Shown here one piece after another: positions 56,238-64,000 of a stretch of 64,000 nucleotides of DNA (positions within the stretch are counted from its first letter, which is position 1; every line of letters starts with the position of its first letter). The position numbers and the translations under genes are program-made. The stretch is from Durusdinium trenchii (taxonomy: Eukaryota > Sar > Dinophyceae > Suessiales > Symbiodiniaceae), in the NCBI GenBank assembly GCA_963970005.1, contig CAXAMN010023362.1, positions 532,801 to 596,800 of the forward strand. The letters are read 5' to 3'. The notes below the pieces were generated by a model. That model made no database searches and was not told the DNA's origin. It worked only from the letters and a program-made list of their open reading frames with translations.

Positions 56238-58346
56238 ATGAGCTCAACAGAAACCGAGAAGTCTGAGCCGGAGAAACCCATCAAAGTGTGTGGACGAGCT
56301 CGTGGGAAAGGATGTGGCCGGGGCAGAGCCTGCAAAAGGCCAGTGTCTGCAAGTGCCAGCAGCCGACCAGCCACCCAAGCCAAAGTTCAAGATGATGGCA
56401 GTGACGTTTCCACCTCTAGCTCAAGTCAATCTGAAGAGTCTAGGCGCATCGCAGCAGCTGCTGCTTCTTGGGAAGATCACGCAGCTGGAAAGCGGAAAGC
56501 GCCATCACGCCCAGAGGAGACGATGATGGTTGAAATCGTCCACTTGGATGTTTGTGGTTTCACTCGTTTTTTTCACACATGTCATGCCTTTTTACACATG
56601 CCTTTCAGGAGTCCGACTCTGAAGACGGCGGTCCTACTTCCAACACCAGCCTCAACTTGATCAACTTTATGCGAGCTGCTGTGAAAGGTCTTCAAGTTGA
56701 TCAAGTGGAACTTGTCAGAAGGACTTTTTCTGAGACAGAGGTGGCACTTGGTGAGTTCTGTGCAGGAATGGCCACAGGGAGCATTTGTGCTGCTGCCATC
56801 TCTCGAGTTTTAGAAGAAGAACATGGCCTCTCAGTTCGATTCCGCGCAGCTTTCTATACAGAATGTGTGCCATGGAAACAGAAGATCATTCAGAGGGTCC
56901 ATGAGGCAGTAGATGGCCAAACCATGTTCAACATTATTTCAAGGACAGGTGACCTTGTTTCAATGTCACGACAGATGACTTGCGACATAGCAGTGAAAGC
57001 GATCGAGTGCGACGACATCTCTACATTGAGCAGAACGCCGCGCGGAGTGCTGGATGTCACAGGAAAGAGTGGAAGCAGTTTTGTGCCTTTGATTAATTGA
57101 TCCAATCTGTTGGTGCCTTTGATTAAATTATCCAATGAGTAGACTGCTATTTACCACTCTGAGGTTGAATTCCTTCAGTGGCTTTCCAGTGTCCAATGGT
57201 CTTCTCGACCAAGATTCATTGTCATAGAATGCGTTGCGGCCTTGGCCAAGCTTCGCAAAGTGGTGCAAGAGCGCGGGACAGCAGTGGTGCAAACTGAGCT
57301 TGCAGAGCGTGGCTACTGTGGTATCTTCAAGGCACATGTCCTGTTTGAATTTGATTGATTATGGGGGGGTTCCATATTTGCTTTCACATTACATGTCATG
57401 TTCACTGGTTAGTTTGCGCCCTGCAGGTCATAAACAGCAAGTGCTTCGGTGTACCTCAGAGTCGAACCCGTGCCTGGGGAGTCTTTGCAAGAATGGATGC
57501 TGGATTCAGCAATTTGGCGGCTGTTTGTTTTCAAGTGGTGTTTTTTCTCAGTGGCAGGCACTTTGTGCATTCAATACACAGTTGAGGCACTGTGGGGAAA
57601 TCAGTGCACATGTCCCAGCTTGAGAAGATCTGGCAAAGGATCTTTGCTTGTCAGAAACCACCTGAGTCTTTGGAGCATATCTTGAGCGTTGGCTTGAACG
57701 CAGGCATAGAGGACCCACGCACAGGTGATCAGAAAGGTTCAAAGAAAACAAAGAAGAAGATATCAGAGAATCTTGAACTTCTATATTTGGTAACACTGTC
57801 ATTTTTTGTTTGCTGTCCAAGGGTAGTGTAGTCGTGGTGTAGTGATGTGTCATTCAAGGAAATGGAGAGACTATCACTCCAACTTTGTCAAACTCAATGG
57901 CCTGGGCAAGTCTGACTTGGAGCACCCGTTCGCCGGTGTCATCAAGGAGCAAGGGGGGCAGGATTGGATTGACAGAACGCGAGATTGATGCCAGCATTTT
58001 GGCCATTGCACTGATGGCAAAGAAGACCACCCTTCCGAAACTGCTAGTCGCTCCAGTTGGAGATAGCTTGCAGTTTATCAAGTTCCGCTCACAGGTGCAC
58101 CCCTGTGTCTTGCCCAGTAAAAAGTTTGTATACTTGACGCCAGACAAAGCTGCTGTGAACAAGTCTCCTGTCTTACCGTTCCTATTGCAGGGGCTCTCAC
58201 AAGAGGAGCTTCAGATGTGCGGCCTAGACAAGGATGTTCCATTCAAGCACGCCCAGGATTTGGCGGGCAATGCATTCACGGCAAACGTGTTTGCAAGCAT
58301 TTTGTTCAGCATTTTGCTGCACTACTCACCTGTCAACATGCAGTGA
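56238..58346 (+). CDS. cytosine-C5 DNA methyltransferase, multi-exon, giant-element cargo
   Basis: C5 methyltransferases transfer a methyl group from SAM to cytosine in DNA. From ATG 56238 a basic Ser-rich start (MSSTETEKSEPEKPIK, an RGKGCGRGRACK patch) leads to a second exon (56609-57100). That exon has ALGEFCAGMATGSICAA (SAM-binding FxGxG motif), AFYTECVPWKQKII (the ExDxxK region) and IECDDISTLSRTPRGV at the place of the catalytic PC motif, then GKSGSSF. Exon 3 (about 57139-57330) gives RPRFIVIECVAAL (the ENV motif region) and LAERGYCGIF. Exon 4 (57427-57530) gives INSKCFGVPQSRTRAW, the QxRxR motif VIII. Later exons give the FACQKPPESLEHIL segment, GLTEREIDASILAI and the C-terminal motif X, QDLAGNAFTANVFA. 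A phase change in a six-G run near 57954 separates KEQGGQDW from LTEREIDA. The catalytic Cys is kept but its Pro is Glu, so activity is open. Confidence 0.8.
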
Positions 58347-58652
58347 GCACTGGGGGGAAAAGATGTAAAGTTGCTTTTTGTGGTCACGTGTTGCGCAACG
58401 GTTTGAAAACAATACAGCAACTGTGGTTCATGGATGTTGTTCATAGATGTGCTTTTGTTTTTCGAATCTTTTGGTGGCTTAGATAAGAGCATCATTAATG
58501 GCAAAGACTCCACGAAGAGTTTGTTTGTCACAGATTGTATACAGGTGACATGTGACATTGACAGGTGACATGCATCCAGAAAGACATTGACAGGAGACAG
58601 GTGACAATTCAATACGATAGGTGATAAAACAACCCCTGCAGCCTGCCATGGC

Positions 58653-61098
58653 ATGGATGGCAGCTCGACTTCAACTGAGAACAGTGATGCTGCAGGCAGC
58701 GCTCAGATTCTTGTAGACGTTGAAGCAAAGTCAAAGGCCAAGGCCAAACCCAAAGCAAAAACAGTGCGGGCTGTCCAGCGCAGTGTAGCTGACAAGTCAA
58801 CCAATTCTCAGCAGAATTTCTTGCTGACATTCCAGCAGAAATTGGACAAGGCAATTGAGTTTGGCAAAGGTTGCCTGTCATGTGGCCAAGATTGTTTGGA
58901 CAGGGTCAAAGCATTTCGTTCAAAGTTGTGTGATTGGCGAAGGGAATTTCAGGGTCTCACCTCTGATGTCCAAGATCGTGAGCTGCTGTGGGTTTTTGGT
59001 CGGAGCCGCCCAGAGCAGCAAGAAGGAGCAGAGCCAGCGTTGAGGCCGAGGCAGCCATCTGAAGGTTCATCAACAGAAACTGAAAAATCTCCAAATGACA
59101 ATGGGCTGGAAGTGGTGAGCACTTCTACTTCTGGGAGTGACCAAGAGGCATTGAATTTGACATGCGATACAGATGTTCCGAAATCTCTGAGCAAACCAGG
59201 TCTTGCTCATGCCTCAGGAAAGCGGAAGTACACTGCACGCAAGACAAAGAGCAAGACCCTGTCAGTTAACCTCAAGGGCGTCGTGTGTGAGGAGAACTGT
59301 TTTGTTTGCGTGGGCTCTGCAAAATTTTTGCTGGGAATTGGTTCAGGCCGCTATGCCAGAGTTTCTCAGGCTTGTTTCAAGTTTTGTTGTTTTTAAATGT
59401 ATTTGTTCAGGCTTGATGTCCTTCAGGCCTTGAACTGTCCTGCGGGAGCAGCTTGATACTGAGGTTCTTGGAGGCCATGCAGATCAAAGAAAGAAAGGAA
59501 ACAGGCTTCCTCAGGCACCTCACCACAAGCAGCTGGATATATGTATGAGATTTCTTCAACTGCGATATCACCATGACGGTGAAAGTTTGCCAGACAGATT
59601 CCATTTTGAGGAGGTACCATCATTGCAACGGCCATCATTTCTTGTCACAGCAGTGAGTGACAACAAAGCACCTGCAGCAGAAAGCAGTTCCGATTCAGCT
59701 TCCAGCTTGTCACAAGCTCAATGGGACGAGCAGGACTCGCGAAAGCTGGCAACTTTGTCGCTCAGGCAACTGCTCACAGACACCCCGTTCAACAATTCAC
59801 TGACAGGCCCAGGAGCAGGAGCAGCTCCGCGCCGATGGCTTGGCGTGGTCAAGCCCCAGATCTTGTTCGAGATGATGCAACGGTGGCATAAGCAGAACAG
59901 TCCTGGAAAGACAGCACCATCGTTTACAACTTTCCAACGTGCCCTTCGACAATCCAAACAATTCTTGGCCTTTCGGAAGGCTTCAGGACAACACGCAGTT
60001 TGTGACCAATGCACTTGGTTCAAGCGTGAGCTGAAAAGAGTGAAAGCTCTTCATCTGCGGAGCAGACTCATTCAGGATTACTCTGAACATCTCCTGCAGA
60101 ACTGGCGTGACAGAGCGGCAGACAGTGCATGGACAGCGTTGGCCTTTGAAACCAGAGCATTGAGTGTCACATCAGATGTTCGAAGTCATCCGTCATCTGT
60201 CCTTGTCATTCGTTCAGACGGACTGGATCAAGCTAAGCACAAAGTGCCCCGAGCACATATCAAGTCAAAGACGTTTGATGAACTCATCCGTCCAGCGTGT
60301 CACGTGCAGATGATCTGGATTCATGGTCATGGCTTTAGCCTATCCATTGCAGACCCTGACTTTTGCAAGGACACCAACAACCAAGTCGACTCACTGGCCC
60401 GGTGTTTGTGTTGGGTGCATGACACTGTGGGACTTCCTCGGCAAGTCTTTTTGTTGCTCGACAACACTTGTCGTGACAACAAAAACTCAAAAATGATCCG
60501 GTGGTGGTTGAAGCTAGCAGCATTGAACATCATTGATTCTTGTAACATTGGTTTCCCTCAGAAAGGACACACTCACAACTGCCTGGACGCAGTGGGTGGA
60601 CAAGCTGTGACCCGATGTTCCCATGAGACATTCGAGACTGCCCAGGAGCTTGTCGAAGTATACCAGCGCTTTCTTGATGATGCTTCTCTGGAAACGTCTT
60701 GCTACTTCCGTAAAGCATGGAAGCACGACTCAAGCCCAGATTGGGAGAAGTGGCTTGCAGAAATGCCAGTCAACATGACTGGCTTGACAGGCCCCAAGGC
60801 CCCACACCTGTTCAGGATCTTGAGACGAAAGATGTTGTCAGTGAAAGATTTGGACAGCCTTCAGTATGATTGTGAACCAGGTCATCCAGAAGATATTATG
60901 CTTCTATGTCATATGTATGAATCTTCACCGAAACCCTTTCAAGCAGAGGTGGCTATCCGAGCAGAATCTTTGCCAGGGCTTCATTCACGGCTTACATGGC
61001 AGCCATCTGGAGAGCACCAGCGCAGGCATGTGGCTTGGGCGATTCGCAACAAAGTGAAAGTGAAGGCAGATGCTGCACTTCAGAAGTATCTTGTCTGA
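58653..61098 (+). CDS. DDE-like transposase candidate (DUF7869-like)
   Basis: Exon 1 (58653 to about 59370) starts MDGSSTSTENSDAAGS, with a basic AKSKAKAKPKAKTVR patch, a SCGQDCLDRV segment and an end GIGSGRYARVSQ at a GC donor-like site. Exon 2 (from about 59434) holds the core; numbering from the ATG at 59545, a CDQC pair (153-156), then RSDGLDQAK (Asp225), LLLDNTCRDNKN (Asp306) and GHTHNCLD (341-348). This three-acidic pattern with a GHTH box is what I recall of a transposase-like family called DUF7869. In exon 2 the phase changes near 59445 between ALNCPAGAA and DTEVLGGHADQRKKG, so this copy seems to have a frameshift. Its position next to the right inverted repeat supports a transposase role; excision activity is not shown. 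Confidence 0.65.
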
Positions 61099-61832
61099 AG
61101 CATCTTTGTTGCTTTGTCATAAAACAGTTGTTTTTGAACAAAGTAGCTAACTGACAGTTGACTGAGGCAGGCTATCAGCCCGAAAGCTCATGCCTTCCTT
61201 AGTGGATGGATCACTGGGACGCTGAGACGAGAACCGCATCCAGCACGGTACTCCTTTTTGGAGCCAGCTGCATATCAGTCACCTGTCCCTTCAGCACCTG
61301 TCAACCGCAACCCGTTTCGACAGACGGTGCCACGACCAATCCAGATTATTCAAACAGATGGTTCACATAATGATGCAACTTAGTTGATTTATGTTGATTT
61401 ATTTGCGATGTTTGTGTTTTTCATTTTCTTCCCCGCAAATGTTACCATGTTGTTTTTTTTTGTTTTGTTGTTTTGTGTTGTCGTTCCCAGGCAGCAGATG
61501 AGGAAGATGATGCTGAATGTGTTGTCATGCAGGATAATGGCATCCACGTAGAGGAGACTTTGCCGTGACTGTAGCAGCTGAAGGAAAAGTAAGCTGAACT
61601 TGCTTAAGAAGTCACGACTTCACTCTTTGCAATGCACCATGTTGCGCAGTCTTTGGAAACAGTTTTGACATGTTTTGAATCATTTTTGGTGCAGGTGGAA
61701 AGTTGCACTCTGCAGTCTACTTCTCAGTGAAAGTTGTCCTTCAAATTGTTTCTTGCCCTGATCTTTTGTTCTCAGGTGGACACCAACCCCCCGGCCGAGA
61801 TGTTTCATCTGTCTTCTGTCAAAGTCTTCTAG
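61099..61832. other. non-coding, right end of giant element
   Basis: No coding composition seen. Contains CACCTGTCCC (about 61277) and TGACAGGTGACAGGTG near the start of the right inverted repeat. A short acidic block near 61500 (EEDDAECVVMQDNGIHVEET) could be a last exon of an unseen gene. Confidence 0.4.
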
Positions 61833-62252
61833 GTAACAGGCGACAGCTGACAGGTGACAGGTGGAAGAAGTGTAGGGCAGCACATACATGTCATATGTCC
61901 TAAGTGCCAGGTTTTTTTTCACACATATGAATATAGTCTATAGTCATTTGATCTCTGACTGCCTCCTGTACATAATAGCTTTATCAACTATGCAATGTGT
62001 AACAATACTTATTGTGTACTGACTGGTGACAGCAGCAGGTGATCTGTGAAGATATGCCAGATAGATTGCCAGAATATATGCCAAATCCAATGTCAGAAGA
62101 TATGCCAAATAGAATGTCATAATGTCAGAAGATATGCCAAATAGAATGTCAGAATGTCAGAAGATATACCAGAAGATATGCCACATAAACTTTCAGAAGA
62201 TCTTGAAACATAAGAATGAAAGCACCAAATGCAAATGAATTACCCAAATGCC
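61833..62252 (-). repeat. right terminal inverted repeat
   Basis: Reverse complement of 37861-38249 with small insertions. Contains four copies of the GAAGATATGCCAAATAGAAT word, complementary to the left TGGCATATCTTC words, and ends AATTACCCAAATGCC. It is followed by the right copy of the target duplication (62253-62259). Confidence 0.9.
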
Positions 62253-62259
62253 CTGGCAG
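62253..62259. repeat. target site duplication, right copy
   Basis: CTGGCAG, identical to 37854-37860. A 5-bp reading (TGGCA at 62254-62258) is equally consistent because the word is almost palindromic. Confidence 0.8.
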
Positions 62260-62261
62260 CG

Positions 62262-63958
62262 GCAGCGGCTTCATTCTTCCTCAGATTTGGCCGTCCTCAA
62301 GCAGTGGGTCGCTCCCCCCATCCAAGAGCGCCCGGTCGTTGGTCCGCACCTCCAAACTGCTCAGCTTGATGGCCTTCAAAGCTGATGCTGGACGGAGGCT
62401 CTTCAATAACGTAGTGGCCTCATTCAGAAGGTCTTTCATCTCTCCTGATGCACCGGCCCCCTTGTCTCCTTCATTGGTGGTGGTCGCCTCAACCGAGTCA
62501 CTCCCCCCCAGTCTTCGGGCCTGGATCCACCGCCTCCCCCTTGACCACGCCAGTGGAGTTCTTTTCCTTCATGGACTTCACTGCACTCTTCTCCTTGGGG
62601 AATCCTTCACCTTAGGTTTCGAAGCCGGACAATCCTTCTTGGCATGTCCCATGCCCGAGCAGCCAAAGCAGCGGCCCTTCTTCTCGAGGTCGCCCCAGTC
62701 ATGTTTGAACTTGCAGTCCTGACCCTTTCGACATCCGTCCTCCGTGCCCCAGAATCGACAAGCCCGTTCTTCTCTTGACCCTTCAGTCTTCGCCTTTCCG
62801 GCCCCCCTTCTCCGCCTTGTCCTCCGGGAACGTGGTCATCACCTTGACCTTGGTCGCCGATGCTGGAGGCTTCACTTCGGGTTGTGGCTGGATCTCACTC
62901 ATAGCCAGCGACTCTGCCTCAGCTGTGAGCATATGGGCGAAGTTCAACACCGATTCCAAATTGGGGTCACATCTACCCCCAGTGCAGCCCTCGTGGAAGA
63001 AGTTCTGAATGCCGCTTGGCTGGAGGCCTTGATGATCTGCTCAGACATCCGGTCGAGAGCCCCCCAACAAAAGGGTTGAGTCTGGTGTAGCGATCTCCAG
63101 CTCCTGAGCTCTCCTCAGACTCCTTCGCCAACCCCTCAATAGCTCCACTGTCTCATTGAGGCTCTTTGGGGCCTTCGGCTCAACCAGTTGCCGTAGAAGA
63201 CGTGATCGCTCTGCGAGTCCACCTGGTTGATACCTTCAGAACAGGGCGTACAACACGTCCACAGAGCTTGATGCCCGGTTCGCCAAGGTCTCTGACCGGA
63301 TCGTGGTCGGGACGGCATTCAGCAGCATCAACTGTCCCCGTTGTTCCAGCCGGCTCCACACCGTACTGCACTCTCGAGGAACCTGAGTTTTGATGTGCAG
63401 CCTCTGTACCGGCTCAGCTCGAAGCCACTCCCGATAGGCGGTCATCGCCAGCTGCAACACTTCCTCCCACCATCTCCATGAAGTTGCGCTGAGGTCCCTC
63501 ATAGTGGGCGAGATGAGCTGAATCCAATCACCCAAAACCAGTGAGCCCAGTTCTCCCTCTCGAAGTTCCGGCAAGGGTGGCAACTCAACGGAGCGGATCA
63601 CCTCCCCCCAGCTGCCTTCCGTGGCTCCTGTGCCAAGCTGTCGCAACACCGATTGAGCGGCCTGCTCCAAGGGTGATCCCTTGCTCACCTCCCCATTCCT
63701 CACCGCGCAGTCTGGTAGTACTCCGCGTCCAGGTCCAAGCCCTCCATGGGTTCCTTGACGATGCGTTCCAACCACATCTCTCCCATCATAGCCCATTCCT
63801 CCGTGGGCTCCAGCCTGAAGCGAACCCAACCAAGACTCAGGTACTGGTGGGGGTCCTCGATCGGCTTCAGGTCGTACTCCCGAACGTCGATGGGCTAGAT
63901 CACGTAGTTCCCCAGTCTCACCTCCCGGAAACTCCGGGATCGCTCCCAAAGCAGCCAT
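62262..63958 (-). pseudogene. copia gag with CCCH and CCHC fingers, protease start
   Basis: Gag forms the particle and binds the element's RNA. Minus-strand blocks encode LGDWIQLISPTMRDLSATSW, RWWEEVLQLAMTAYREWLRA and CSTVWSRLEQRGQLMLLNAV, then in other phases QPGGLAERSRLLRQLVEPKA and LLLGGLTRMSEQIIKASSQA. A CCCH finger (62760-62701: C-x8-C-x5-C-x3-H) is followed by a CCHC knuckle CFGCSGMGHAKKDC (62670-62629). The protease active site appears as ALLDGGSDPL (about 62331-62302), with DGG in place of the usual DSG/DTG. Several phase changes (near 63236, 62600 and 62510) and a stop at about 62288 show decay. The coding sequence resumes at 37850 beyond the giant insertion. Confidence 0.8.
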
Positions 63959-64000
63959 GCCCGCCCTCTTCTCTGCCTCTGGAGTAGCGGGCGGCGGACC

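Larger units (their letters stand above)
37861..62252 (+). mobile_element. 24.4-kb giant DNA-transposon candidate with cargo
   Basis: The segment is bounded by inverted repeats of about 390 bp (left) and 420 bp (right) starting GGCATTTGGGTAATTCATTT, and flanked by a 7-bp (or 5-bp) duplication. It interrupts the copia protease region, whose two halves are otherwise adjacent. Recognisable exons run left to right, except one inverted copy. The right end carries a DDE-like transposase candidate and a cytosine-C5 DNA methyltransferase; the remaining exons are unrecognised. CACCTGTCA and its complement are scattered through the non-coding parts. I saw no DNA polymerase B, capsid, helicase or tyrosine recombinase. 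Frameshifts in the two recognisable genes suggest this copy is ageing or has homopolymer errors. Confidence 0.85.
31985..64000 (-). mobile_element. Ty1/copia retrotransposon, decayed, split by a 24.4-kb insertion
   Basis: Reading down the minus strand gives gag and zinc fingers (63958-62629), a protease active-site motif ALLDGGS (about 62302-62331), then the insertion 62252-37861. After it come the protease C-terminal region, a methyltransferase-like domain, integrase, reverse transcriptase, RNase H, a membrane segment with dUTPase and a C-terminal block to 32141. Integrase before reverse transcriptase defines the copia order. The 5' LTR lies beyond the right edge. The coding region is broken by several frameshifts and one internal deletion, so this copy is not active on its own. 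The gag finger arrangement and methyltransferase-like domain match what I recall of dinoflagellate copia elements. Confidence 0.9.

Noticed and set aside
37861-62252. Polinton/Maverick interpretation of the giant element
   Set aside because: Size and long terminal repeats fit, but I found no DNA polymerase B, retroviral-type integrase, packaging ATPase or capsid in it, and the duplication does not read as 6 bp.
37854-62259. hAT interpretation, because the end can be read CAGGGCA
   Set aside because: With that boundary the flanks share only one base instead of an 8-bp duplication, and the transposase candidate does not have hAT motifs.
1-64000. CRISPR arrays, rRNA, tRNA and prokaryotic operons
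   Set aside because: Tandem arrays have no constant-repeat/unique-spacer pattern, and I recognised no structural RNA by eye; a tRNAscan or Rfam search would be decisive.

Overview
The window looks like nuclear DNA of a dinoflagellate, most likely a Symbiodiniaceae-type alga. The evidence is indirect: short widely spaced exons with GT-AG and apparent GC-AG introns, very repeat-rich intergenic DNA, host genes all on one strand, and a Ty1/copia element with the gag and pol layout I associate with dinoflagellates (a CCCH plus CCHC finger in gag, and a GGPPC methyltransferase-like domain before the integrase). There is no operon structure and I recognised no rRNA, tRNA or CRISPR array. The assembly has one 10-base gap at 48866-48875.

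Layout. 1-8 kb: minisatellites and low-complexity DNA with no convincing gene. 8.2-14.2 kb: three minus-strand genes, of which one is clear, a two-exon homologue of the 18S rRNA N7-guanine methyltransferase Bud23/WBSCR22 (10687-12301). 15.9-16.3 kb: strong palindromes. 16.8-23.7 kb: a head-to-tail macrosatellite of about 1.08-kb units; one unit is split by a 2514-bp inverted-repeat element (18799-21312) with its own two ORFs and a series of variable-armed hairpins. 24-28.6 kb: repeats and one possible exon. 28.7-31.8 kb: a minus-strand, at least nine-exon CPA2-type cation:proton antiporter.

From about 32.0 kb to the right edge lies a decayed minus-strand Ty1/copia retrotransposon: gag with zinc fingers and the protease active site at 62.3-63.9 kb; protease C-terminus, methyltransferase-like domain, DD35E integrase, YVDD reverse transcriptase, RNase H and a 3'-terminal membrane-segment plus dUTPase domain at 32.1-37.85 kb. 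It is interrupted by a 24,392-bp segment (37861-62252) bounded by about 390-420-bp terminal inverted repeats and a 7-bp (or 5-bp) target duplication. Removing the segment brings the two halves of the protease region together.

The 24.4-kb segment is the most interesting object. All but one of its recognisable exons run left to right. Its right end encodes a DDE-like transposase candidate (58653-61098), next to a multi-exon cytosine-C5 DNA methyltransferase (56238-58346). To their left are many exons that look coding but that I cannot name. Its non-coding parts are dotted with CACCTGTCA or its complement TGACAGGTG, rare elsewhere in the window. My reading is that this is a giant cargo-carrying DNA transposon nested in a retrotransposon. 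The nested structure is seen directly; autonomy and the role of the methyltransferase are inference.
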